This document shows, piece by piece, positions 9,858 through 17,278 of a DNA stretch of 64,000 nt. The number at the start of each line of letters is the position of its first letter. Position 1 is the first letter of the stretch. The DNA is from Afipia sp. Root123D2 (lineage in GTDB: Bacteria > Pseudomonadota > Alphaproteobacteria > Rhizobiales > Xanthobacteraceae): assembly GCF_001425835.1 (NCBI RefSeq), contig NZ_LMDP01000002.1, positions 124,001 through 188,000 on the forward strand. Reading direction: 5' to 3'. The notes beneath the pieces were generated by a model. That model saw only the letters and a list, made by a program, of their open reading frames with translations, did no database searches and was not told where the DNA came from. Made by a program: the position numbers and the translations under genes.

Positions 9858-9998
9858 TCAAGCTGCGTAAGTGCAGACGGTCTTCATTCGGAATAGAAAT
9901 CGAGCGACCACGCGCCACCCTCGCGGCCGATTCCCGAGTGTTTGAAGCCGCCGAAGGCCGCGGCGGCTCGGCACGTCGATCCAAATCAGCCAGGTTTG
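9858..9998 (-). pseudogene. C-terminal remnant of an aldehyde dehydrogenase (frameshifted)
   Basis: Between tctA and the ThDP gene the minus strand encodes an ALDH C-terminus split over two frames. One frame reads IWIDVPSR, the -1 frame then reads AFGGFKHSGIGREGGAW and on to SLDFYSE with a stop, and the first frame resumes with MKTVCTYAA and a stop at 9858-9860. FGGFKxSGIGRE-GG is the conserved C-terminal ALDH motif. No upstream portion remains because tctA occupies it. The motif differs from the ALDH7 type at 1-1162, so it is from another subfamily. Confidence 0.8.
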
Positions 9999-10008
9999 TT
10001 TGAAGGCC

Positions 10009-11514
10009 TCAGGTTTCCTTGAAGACTTCGCCGCGCCAGCGAACGATCGAAGGCAACGCAATGGAAAGCAGAAGCCCGGCGCTGATAATCAGCAGCGCGA
10101 GACTGATCGGACGTTCGAAGAACACCATGGTGTTGCCGTGCGCGGTGATAAGGCTGCGACGGAAGTTCTCCTCGAGCATCGGACCGAGCACAAACCCCAT
10201 CAGAAGCGGCGCCGGCTCGGCGTTGAGCTTTCGCAGGATATAGCCGAGCAGAGCGAAACCGACCGTCATGTAGATATCGAATGACGAATTGTTCACCGAG
10301 AACACGCCGATCGCGCAGACGACCAGGATGATCAGATAGAGGAGCCGATAGGGCACCGACAACAGCTTCACCCAGATTCCGATCATCGGCAGGTTGATGA
10401 TGACGAGCATGGCATTGCCGATGAACATGCTTGCGATCAGGCCCCAGAACAAATCGGGCTGGCGCGAGATCACCATGGGACCGGGCGCGATGCCATGCAG
10501 CGTGAGAGCGCCGATCATCAGCGCCATCGTTGCACTGGTCGGAATCCCCATCGTGAGCAGCGGCACGAACGACGTCTGGGCAGCGGCGTTGTTGGCCGCC
10601 TCCGGCGCGGCAACGCCCTCCACTGCCCCGTTGCCGAAGCGCGACGGATCCTTCGCGACGCGTTTTTCCAGCGCATAAGCCGAGAATGCCGCAATCGTTG
10701 CACCGCCGCCCGGCAAGATGCCGAAGATCGTCCCGATGAGCGTACCGCGCATCACGGAAGCCCATGCCCCGCGCAGGACTTTCATCGAGGGCCAAATGCT
10801 GTTGATGGTTGAATGATTGACGATACGCGATGAGACCAGTTCGAGGTTCGCGATCACCTCCGCGATGCCGAACAGGCCCATCACGAGCGCCACGAAATTG
10901 ATGCCATCGGACAGTTCGATCAGGTCCATGGTCAATCGTGGCTGGCCGGTATTGATGTCCATCCCGACCATTCCGAGGAGCAGCCCCAGGAAGATCATCG
11001 CGATGGCCTGGAACATCGAACCGTTGGCCAGCACGACCGCCGAGACGAGACCGAGCACCATGAGCGAGAAATAGTCCGGCGATGCGAACTGTTGCGTCAT
11101 GAGCGCAAGCGGCGGTCCCGCGAGTGCGATCACCAGTGTGCCGATACACCCGGCGATGAAAGAGCCGATCGCCGCAACGGCCAGCGCCTCTCCGGCGCGG
11201 CCCTGCTGTGCCATCTTGTAGCCGTCGACCGCTGTCACGACCGATGTGGATTCACCCGGTATGTTGACGAGGATCGCGGTTGTCGAGCCGCCGTATTGCG
11301 CGCCGTAGTAAATTCCCGACAGCATGATGATCGCGCCGATAGGGTCGAGCGCGAACGTCACGGGCAGCAACAGCGAGATCGTCGCGACCGGCCCCAATCC
11401 CGGAAGCACGCCGATGAGCGTGCCGCAGACCGCGCCGATCAGACAGAAAAGCAGGTTTCCAGGGGTCGCTGCGATCGCAAACCCGTGCCCTAGTGAAGCG
11501 AAAATATCGATCAT
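10009..11514 (-). CDS. tctA: Tripartite tricarboxylate transporter large permease TctA (second system)
   Basis: 501 residues, multi-helix, with GVLPGLGPVATISLLLPVTF and YYGAQYGGSTTAILVNIPGE at the N-terminus and a repeated half beginning around GILPGGGATIAAFSAYALEK. It is paralogous to the TctA at 2399-3925, with clear differences throughout, so this is a second system and not a recent copy. The start overlaps the tctB stop as ATGA (11511-11514). Likely substrate is the aromatic or heteroaromatic acid processed by the surrounding UbiD and ThDP enzymes (inference). Confidence 0.93.
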   Translation of the reverse strand: MIDIFASLGHGFAIAATPGNLLFCLIGAVCGTLIGVLPGLGPVATISLLLPVTFALDPIGAIIMLSGIYYGAQYGGSTTAILVNIPGESTSVVTAVDGYKMAQQGRAGEALAVAAIGSFIAGCIGTLVIALAGPPLALMTQQFASPDYFSLMVLGLVSAVVLANGSMFQAIAMIFLGLLLGMVGMDINTGQPRLTMDLIELSDGINFVALVMGLFGIAEVIANLELVSSRIVNHSTINSIWPSMKVLRGAWASVMRGTLIGTIFGILPGGGATIAAFSAYALEKRVAKDPSRFGNGAVEGVAAPEAANNAAAQTSFVPLLTMGIPTSATMALMIGALTLHGIAPGPMVISRQPDLFWGLIASMFIGNAMLVIINLPMIGIWVKLLSVPYRLLYLIILVVCAIGVFSVNNSSFDIYMTVGFALLGYILRKLNAEPAPLLMGFVLGPMLEENFRRSLITAHGNTMVFFERPISLALLIISAGLLLSIALPSIVRWRGEVFKET

Positions 11515-11960
11515 GGCAGCAAGCTGACAGGTATCTTGAGGAGCAAAACGAACAGCACGGACGATACGGCCGCGAGCCCGACGCCGAGAATGAGACTCTG
11601 GGAAAGGCGCGTTTCACGCGACCCGAAGTGCGCGACAAGCACCTGTGCGAGAATTGCGCAGATCAACCCCGCGCGTTCTATCAGCACGCCGAACAGAGCG
11701 AAGGACAGCAGAACGAAGAACAGCGGCTTCAAATGGACCGTCTCGACCGGCGGTCCGCCGGACAAAACACCCTTGACGATCAGAACAAGGCCCATGCCGA
11801 GCAGGATGAGCGAGAGACCGAGCGGGAAATAGCCCGGCCCCATTTGATGTACTGTTCCGATGTCGAGCGTACGGACATAAATGAGGGCAAAAACGGCGAT
11901 GCCCGCAAGCAACAGCCCCGAATAGAAGTCTGTATTCCCCCGCCAGGCGAACGGCTTCAT
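11511..11960 (-). CDS. tctB: Tripartite tricarboxylate transporter small subunit TctB (second system)
   Basis: 149 residues with four hydrophobic segments. VHQMGPGYFPLGLSLILLGM near residue 38 is the TctB signature, followed by the PLFFVLLSFALFGVLIERAG helix. It overlaps tctA by four bases and is preceded by a hairpin separating it from the binding-protein gene. Confidence 0.9.
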   Translation of the reverse strand: MKPFAWRGNTDFYSGLLLAGIAVFALIYVRTLDIGTVHQMGPGYFPLGLSLILLGMGLVLIVKGVLSGGPPVETVHLKPLFFVLLSFALFGVLIERAGLICAILAQVLVAHFGSRETRLSQSLILGVGLAAVSSVLFVLLLKIPVSLLP

Positions 11961-11978
11961 CGTTACCTCCAGCGCGGC

Positions 11979-11998
11979 GAAGTGGGTTCGCCCACTTC
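11979..11998 (-). terminator. Intercistronic hairpin between Bug and tctB
   Basis: Perfect 8-bp stem GAAGTGGG / CCCACTTC closing the extra-stable TTCG tetraloop, with no T-run. It lies between the binding-protein stop and the tctB start, so it may be a partial terminator or 3' stabiliser that keeps binding-protein mRNA in excess over the membrane subunits. The function is inference. Confidence 0.6.
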
Positions 11999-12044
11999 CC
12001 CGCGCATCATTGAGAGATTGACAGCAACGCCGCGTGATGCCGCG

Positions 12045-13004
12045 TTACTTCTTGCCGGAAATCTCCTTGAGCAGCGTCCTCCACTGCTCAACTTCCGCGT
12101 TGATCCGCCCCTGATATTCATCCGGCGTCGTGAACACAGTCGACGCGCCAAGAACTGCCATCTGCTTCTTCACTTCAGGATCGGCGGCCATCTTCTTGTA
12201 AGTGGCCGAAAGCTTCTGAATGATCGCTTCCGGCGTACCGGCCGGGGCCATCACGCCGTTCCAGGATTCAACATTATAATTCGGCAGAATCTTCTCGGCG
12301 ATGGTCGGCAACTGCGGCGTGAACTCGCTGCGGTCTTTCGAGGTGACCGCAAGCGCACGCACCGTTTTTGCTTCCATCTGCGGCAGCGCGTCCGTCATAT
12401 TGGTGAAGGTCAGATTGACCTCGCCGGATACGACCGCCGCGGTTGCCGGCGCTCCGCCCTTGAACGGAACGTGGACCATCTTGGTTCCGGTGCGGGCCTC
12501 GAAAAGCGCGACGGAGAAGTACATCAATCCGCCTGCTCCGCTGGAGCCGTAGTTGAGCTTACCGGGGTTCGCCTTGGCGTAGGACACCAGTTCCTCGATC
12601 GAATTGATCGGCAGGGACGGGTTGACGATGACAGTCTGCGGAATCGTGCTGACGATGCTGATGGGCCGGAAGCTCTTCAGCGGATCGTAGGACGTTTTCT
12701 GAGCGACCGGAGCGACGGAAACCGCCCCGACGCTGCATACGCAGAGCGTGTAACCGTCGTTCGCCGACTTCGAGAGGAAGTCGGTGCCGACGATGCCGCC
12801 GCCACCCGCGCGATTTTCGACGACGACGGTCTGTCCGAGATCCTTCTCCATGAATCGCGCAGTGATGCGCGATACGCCGTCGGTATAGCCTCCCGGCGCG
12901 TAAGGAACGACAAGCTTGATCGGCTTGCTCGGCCAGGTTTCTGCGGACGCAGCACTGCAGAACAGCGCTGCGATGGAAATAACTGCAAGAGTAACTTTCT
13001 TCAT
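12045..13004 (-). CDS. Bug-family periplasmic substrate-binding protein (second system)
   Basis: 319 residues. MKKVTLAVISIAALFCSAASA is a clear Sec signal peptide. Family marks: IKLVVPYAPGGYTDGVSRI, ENRAGGGGIVGTDFLSKS, and VPFKGGAPATAAVVSGEVN. The ATG at 13004 has a strong GGGAGGGG site. It lies 52 bp downstream of the UbiD gene and is followed by a hairpin and tctBA. It probably captures the substrate or a related acid in the periplasm. Confidence 0.93.
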   Translation of the reverse strand: MKKVTLAVISIAALFCSAASAETWPSKPIKLVVPYAPGGYTDGVSRITARFMEKDLGQTVVVENRAGGGGIVGTDFLSKSANDGYTLCVCSVGAVSVAPVAQKTSYDPLKSFRPISIVSTIPQTVIVNPSLPINSIEELVSYAKANPGKLNYGSSGAGGLMYFSVALFEARTGTKMVHVPFKGGAPATAAVVSGEVNLTFTNMTDALPQMEAKTVRALAVTSKDRSEFTPQLPTIAEKILPNYNVESWNGVMAPAGTPEAIIQKLSATYKKMAADPEVKKQMAVLGASTVFTTPDEYQGRINAEVEQWRTLLKEISGKK

Positions 13005-13056
13005 GGACCCCTCCCTTTGGAAAATCTTCTATTTTCTGCTGGATTTCAGCGATCGA

Positions 13057-14466
13057 TCAGGAAAGGTTCAGAACCTTCAACACCGTGGCGGGATCGGCGT
13101 TGAATGCCGTTTCCTTCACCTCGGTCGGCGCGAACTCGACGCGCCGGAACTTCGCCTGATCTTCGAACGGCACCGTCGCATCAATTCCCAACTTCGTGCG
13201 GATGCCGTCCTTGCTGACGCGCACATACTCGTGGCCTCTTGCCGCAGGAATAATGACGAGGTCGCTCGACGCTTCCATACGGGTCGCGACCGCGTATTCG
13301 ACATCATGAACGTCGCGGATATCGATGTCGTCATCGACGACGGTCACCAGATCGAGATCCTTCAGGGCACCGAAAGCGGCAAGCATGGCGTTACGCTGCA
13401 GGCCGTTGTGCTGACGGCTGGTCTTTTTGACCTGGATGACCACGTGGAAGCGATGCAGACCGCCGACGGTCATCTCGACGTCAACAACGTTCGGAATCGC
13501 CGACTGCAAAACCTTGAGCAGGCTCGCTTCGAGCACATACTTCCGAAGCATGATCGTCTCACGCCCAAAGCCGTTGATGATATGATAGATCGGCTTCTTG
13601 CGATGCGTGACGGCGGTGATTTGCAGAACCGGTGCGTCGGCGGCCGGCGCGGCGAAACCGATGAATTCGCCAAACGGCCCTTCCGGCACGGCTTCGTTCG
13701 CCAGGATCTTCCCTTCGAGAACGAATTCGGTTTCAGCCGGGATCAAAAGATCCTGCGTGACGCCCTTCACAACCGGGAGCGCCTTGCCCGCGAGGCCGCC
13801 CGCAACCGCCAGTTCGTCCGCCGATTCCGGCATTTGCGAACCCATCGTCGCCGCCGTGAAATGCAGGGCGATATCCGTGCCGATGCAAACCGCCACCGGC
13901 AGATCCTCACCCTTCTGCTGGGCGCGCTCGAAGGCGGCGCGCAGATGCCGGCCAAGGTCGAGCTTGATGGCGACACGATCCGGCCCGATGATCTGCAAAC
14001 GATGATAGGACGCGTTGTAGACACCCGTCACAGGATCCTTCACCACCACGATGCCCGCCGTGATGTAACGCCCGGCATCGCCTGGGGCGTGGAAGGCGGC
14101 CGGCAATAAGCTGCCAATATCGAAGCCGCTTTTCAGCACGACTTCCTGGGCCGGGGCCTTGTCCATCAGCACGGGCTCGATCGGCGCATTCATGGCCCGC
14201 TGGATCAGACCGCGGATGCCATTGAAATCGAGTCCGAATGCCGCTTCGCAATTTTCCTTCGAGCTCAGCAGGTTTCCGATCACCGGCGTCGTGTTGTTCT
14301 TGACCGCCGAGAACAGGATCGCTTCGCGTCCATCGAATTTCTTCAGAATGGCTGTCGCTTCAAGGTGCTGATCGACCGGCTTGTCATAGGCAAGCAGGCG
14401 CTTGTTCTTTGCCATGCGAGACAGCGCTGAGCGGAAGCTCGTATCGAGAATCTTCGACTGCATCAT
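13057..14466 (-). CDS. UbiD-family (prenylated-FMN-dependent) decarboxylase
   Basis: 469 residues, close to the usual length. It reversibly decarboxylates an unsaturated or aromatic acid using prenylated FMN. The catalytic triad expected from Fdc1 is present: Arg near 156 in NASYHRLQ, and the Glu pair 262/267 in PEGPFGEFIGF (Fdc1 has the same spacing of five, and a similar Arg-to-Glu distance). VVDDDIDIRDVHDVEYAVATR is the conserved dimer/active-site segment. The substrate pocket class (protocatechuate, hydroxybenzoate, pyrrole or furan carboxylate) cannot be read by eye. The cofactor gene ubiX lies downstream in the same direction. ATG 14466 or 14463 are both possible starts. Confidence 0.92.
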   Translation of the reverse strand: MMQSKILDTSFRSALSRMAKNKRLLAYDKPVDQHLEATAILKKFDGREAILFSAVKNNTTPVIGNLLSSKENCEAAFGLDFNGIRGLIQRAMNAPIEPVLMDKAPAQEVVLKSGFDIGSLLPAAFHAPGDAGRYITAGIVVVKDPVTGVYNASYHRLQIIGPDRVAIKLDLGRHLRAAFERAQQKGEDLPVAVCIGTDIALHFTAATMGSQMPESADELAVAGGLAGKALPVVKGVTQDLLIPAETEFVLEGKILANEAVPEGPFGEFIGFAAPAADAPVLQITAVTHRKKPIYHIINGFGRETIMLRKYVLEASLLKVLQSAIPNVVDVEMTVGGLHRFHVVIQVKKTSRQHNGLQRNAMLAAFGALKDLDLVTVVDDDIDIRDVHDVEYAVATRMEASSDLVIIPAARGHEYVRVSKDGIRTKLGIDATVPFEDQAKFRRVEFAPTEVKETAFNADPATVLKVLNLS

Positions 14467-14612
14467 GTTCGGGGTTCTCCGAATTCAGCGTTACCAAAAA
14501 TGCCGGCGAGCGAGGCTGACATGCTTGCCTTTGGCAGTCGAAAATACAAAAAAATCATAGCTAAACTCCAAAGGTAGTCAAGTCTGGCCTCGCGACCTGG
14601 CGGACCGAAAGA

Positions 14613-14640
14613 CTCGCGCGCCGAAGCAACGACGCGCGAG
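14613..14640 (-). terminator. Probable terminator of the cupin-monooxygenase operon
   Basis: Inverted repeat CTCGCGCG / CGCGCGAG, 8-bp stem with a 12-nt loop, 39 bases downstream of the cupin stop on the minus strand and followed there by TCTTTCGG. It separates this operon from the UbiD gene, implying that ubiD has its own promoter in the AT-rich stretch 14530-14580. Confidence 0.5.
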
Positions 14641-14679
14641 ATCCGGACGGGGCCAACCATGGAGGGTAGCCCCGCGCGA

Positions 14680-15060
14680 TTACGCGGGATCGAAATAGTG
14701 GATTTCCATCAAAAGGCAGCCCTTCTCGGATTTGAACGGACCGTGGAAAGCGCCAGGCGGGCGGCACGCATAGGTGTGCGGCTTGAAAGATTCACCACCG
14801 TTGCCGTTCTCGTCGTTGCCGACCGTGAGATCGCCCGAGAACAGAAAAACCTCTTCCCAGTATTCGTGCACGAAAGGCTTCGTCGTGTAGACGCCCGGTG
14901 CAAATCGCAGAATACGCGTGCGGGTTCCCCGCTTGTTGGCCTCGTCCAGCGCGCCCGCCAGAATCTTTTGCTGAATACCCGCGGGATATCCCGGCGGCGT
15001 TTCCCATCCGCTCGACATATCGAGAGCATGAAATTCGTCGTGAGCCTTATTGACTGCCAT
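14680..15060 (-). CDS. Cupin-domain protein
   Basis: 126 residues, single cupin barrel. Motif 1 is FVHEYWEEVFLFSGDLTVG (His and two Glu candidates for metal binding) and motif 2 is PPGAFHGPFKSEKGCLLMEIHYF with the second His. A small metal-binding cupin beside a two-component monooxygenase could be a ring-cleaving dioxygenase, isomerase or a binding protein. It lies 15 bp after the monooxygenase gene, in the same transcript. No signal peptide. Confidence 0.8.
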   Translation of the reverse strand: MAVNKAHDEFHALDMSSGWETPPGYPAGIQQKILAGALDEANKRGTRTRILRFAPGVYTTKPFVHEYWEEVFLFSGDLTVGNDENGNGGESFKPHTYACRPPGAFHGPFKSEKGCLLMEIHYFDPA

Positions 15061-15075
15061 TGTACTTTCCTCGGG

Positions 15076-16566
15076 TTAAGCGACGGAGCGGGACGGCTTG
15101 CCGGCGCCCGCCAGTTCATCGTTGATATCGTAGCTCGATAACATCTGGTCCAGCAAAGAAGATGCGGACTTCCAGTCATATGAGCGGAACGCATGTCCCT
15201 TCGTAACGAAGGTCGCGCCCGCAAAGAACATTTCATACTGCGAATGGCGTGAGGCGAACTCCGATCCGACGGCGTCCCACGCAAGTTTGTAGAACTTCAC
15301 CTTGTCGGCCGCGCTCGCCGCCGGCGATTGCTGCGTTTTGTCGATCAGCCTTGCGAGCTCCGGATTCTCGAAATCTTTCACCGACGACGGCAGCATGATC
15401 ATGCCGCCGCCAGCCAGTTCGCGAAGCGCATTGTTGATCTTGGCGTAGAGCTGCTGCGTGATCACCTGCGCCGAGTACAGCATCTGGCGATCCGGCACGA
15501 AGTAAGCGCCCCGCTGCTGGCCCTTGGTCTCCATCGCGACCACCAGCGCTTCCACCATACTGACCTCTGCGGCCACCTGGCCGAGCATTTCGCGCACCTG
15601 CGGAAAGCCCACAATGCCGTTGGTTTCGGCAGTCCGCAACGCAATGCCGGCGAGGAAACGCAACTTGACCGAGAGGCGGATCATCGCCTGATAGTTCTGA
15701 TAGACGTGCGCAGGCGTCGCATGAAACTGCTTTTGGCACATGTCGATGTTGTCGACGATGAAAACGCGATCCCATGGCACCTTCACGTCGTCGAAATAGA
15801 GCACGGCGTCGTTTTCGTCGAAGCGGCTCGCCAGCGGATTGTCGAACACCGACGGCGCCGCAGCTTCGTAGGATTTACGCGAGAGGATCTTCAATCCCTT
15901 GATGTTCATCGGCACCGCGAAGGAGATCGCGTAGCGCTCATCACCGGGCTGCAGCGGCTGAATGCAGGTCACGAACACCTCATTCGCCATGATGCCGCCG
16001 GTCGCGAGCATCTTCGCGCCGCGGACGGTGATGCCCTCGGCGTCGCGATCGACGACGCCCGCGGACAGAAACGGATCGGCCTGCTGGGCCGCGCTCTTGG
16101 AGCGATCGGCTTGCGGATTGATGATCACATAGGTCAGATAAAGATCGTTGTCCCGCGCATAGCGAAAGTAATCGGCCAGCGCACGGGCACGGTCGGCATC
16201 ATACCCCTCGAAAACCTCGAGACCCATGTACATGCCGGCAATGCAGGACGCGACGTGATCCGGCGCGCGCCCCATGAAGCCGGCGTGCAGTTCGGTCCAT
16301 GCTTCCAGACCCTTGCGGCGCTTGACGAGCGCTTCATAAGAGCTGGGCAACTCCCAAATCCGGTTGGCGCGCGTCCCGGTCTCGGTCTCAAAGGTCATCA
16401 GATCGCGATTTTCCGGCGCGCTCTGAAAATCGAACATTTTTCCGATCGAACCGATCGCGGAGCGATAGGCGGGATGCGTCGTCGGATCACTCACGCGCTG
16501 ACCGTCGAGATAAACCTCGCGACCGTCGCGAATACTGGCGATATGCTGAGCACCGGTTTTAATCAT
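15076..16566 (-). CDS. HpaB-family FADH2-dependent monooxygenase, oxygenase component
   Basis: 496 residues, acyl-CoA dehydrogenase-like fold of the 4-hydroxyphenylacetate 3-hydroxylase family; uses FADH2 from a separate reductase to hydroxylate an aromatic or heteroaromatic ring. Seen: GFMGRAPDHVAS with Arg100, LTYVIINPQADRSK near 144-157, VPWDRVFIVDN, and the C-terminal YDWKSASSLLDQML. In characterised HpaB enzymes the substrate-contacting residues are Arg, Tyr and His; here the Tyr position is His104 and the His position is Tyr146, so the substrate is probably not 4-hydroxyphenylacetate. ATG 16566 (MIKTGAQHI) fits the family start. It follows the flavin reductase by 32 bp. Confidence 0.9.
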   Translation of the reverse strand: MIKTGAQHIASIRDGREVYLDGQRVSDPTTHPAYRSAIGSIGKMFDFQSAPENRDLMTFETETGTRANRIWELPSSYEALVKRRKGLEAWTELHAGFMGRAPDHVASCIAGMYMGLEVFEGYDADRARALADYFRYARDNDLYLTYVIINPQADRSKSAAQQADPFLSAGVVDRDAEGITVRGAKMLATGGIMANEVFVTCIQPLQPGDERYAISFAVPMNIKGLKILSRKSYEAAAPSVFDNPLASRFDENDAVLYFDDVKVPWDRVFIVDNIDMCQKQFHATPAHVYQNYQAMIRLSVKLRFLAGIALRTAETNGIVGFPQVREMLGQVAAEVSMVEALVVAMETKGQQRGAYFVPDRQMLYSAQVITQQLYAKINNALRELAGGGMIMLPSSVKDFENPELARLIDKTQQSPAASAADKVKFYKLAWDAVGSEFASRHSQYEMFFAGATFVTKGHAFRSYDWKSASSLLDQMLSSYDINDELAGAGKPSRSVA

Positions 16567-16598
16567 TGCTTCCCTCGATCGGTTTCCGTTTCGGAATG

Positions 16599-17129
16599 TC
16601 AGTAGTGCATTGGAAGCGGCCACTGGGGGCTGCGTTCCTGTTTGGCGAGCCCGCGATAAGAGCCACGAAAGAAGATCAGCGGGTCGCTGGTGGTCTCGGC
16701 CGCGAATCGCACGACGCGGCCGACGAAAATCACGTGATCGCCGCCGTCATACTGCGCGTACGGCTCACATTCGAAATGCGCGAGAGCGCCCGCGAGCAAA
16801 GGCGCCGCGCAATATCCGAGCGTGTGTTCGACAGCGGTCCATTTGTCGCCGAGCGCCTTGGCGAACTTGTTCGATAGATGCTCTTGATCGGAACCAAGAA
16901 TGTTGACCGCATAGCCCTTCGCTTCCGACATTGCCGCGAGGCTGAATGCCTTGCGGTCGATCGAGAACAACACGAGTGGAGGATCCATCGAAACGGAATT
17001 GAACGAGCTCATCGTCAGGCCGATGACACTGCCGTCCGCCGCTTCCGCCGTGATGACGGCGACGCCGGTCGCAAACTGGCCCAGCGCCCGCCGAAGCGCC
17101 CGGGAGTTCTGATCTGCGGTCTCGGCCAT
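16599..17129 (-). CDS. Flavin reductase (HpaC-like) of the two-component monooxygenase
   Basis: 176 residues. Reduces FAD/FMN with NAD(P)H and passes it to the HpaB-type partner. Family marks: RRALGQFATGVAVITAE, GLTMSSFNSVSMDPPLVLFS, and the C-terminal GDHVIFVGRVV with HVIFVG typical of the flavin reductase domain. ATG 17129 is preceded by a purine-rich GGGGGGAGGA run that is very close to the start; an in-frame upstream start is possible. It is first gene of the reductase-oxygenase-cupin operon and shares a 149-bp divergent promoter with the amidase. Confidence 0.9.
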   Translation of the reverse strand: MAETADQNSRALRRALGQFATGVAVITAEAADGSVIGLTMSSFNSVSMDPPLVLFSIDRKAFSLAAMSEAKGYAVNILGSDQEHLSNKFAKALGDKWTAVEHTLGYCAAPLLAGALAHFECEPYAQYDGGDHVIFVGRVVRFAAETTSDPLIFFRGSYRGLAKQERSPQWPLPMHY

Positions 17130-17146
17130 TCCTCCCCCCGTTATTG

Positions 17147-17167
17147 ATAGCTTTGTTATAAAGCTAT
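17147..17167. promoter_or_regulatory. Operator-like palindrome A (reductase/amidase divergent promoter)
   Basis: Perfect 8-bp arms ATAGCTTT and AAAGCTAT separated by GTTAT. The core GCTTTG-x-TA-x-AAAGCTAT recurs with 16 of 18 matches at 19382-19399, before the DUF2848 gene. This suggests one regulator, plausibly the nearby MarR protein, controls both promoters. Confidence 0.65.
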
Positions 17168-17278
17168 ATGAGAGAGACATTGCCTGTCAAGAACCAGAAT
17201 ATCGGCTGCGGCAAAGTTGTTCGAGGCGGGCGTGGTCGCTATAGGTTGCACTCAAGCAGTCGCGGAAATGAAAACAAA

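Noticed and set aside
11493-14109. Long plus-strand frames (536 and 397 residues) opposite tctB, Bug and UbiD genes
   Set aside because: Antisense to three clear genes and compositionally biased.
15328-16605. 425-residue plus-strand frame opposite the HpaB-type gene
   Set aside because: Antisense of a full-length monooxygenase; no motif of its own.
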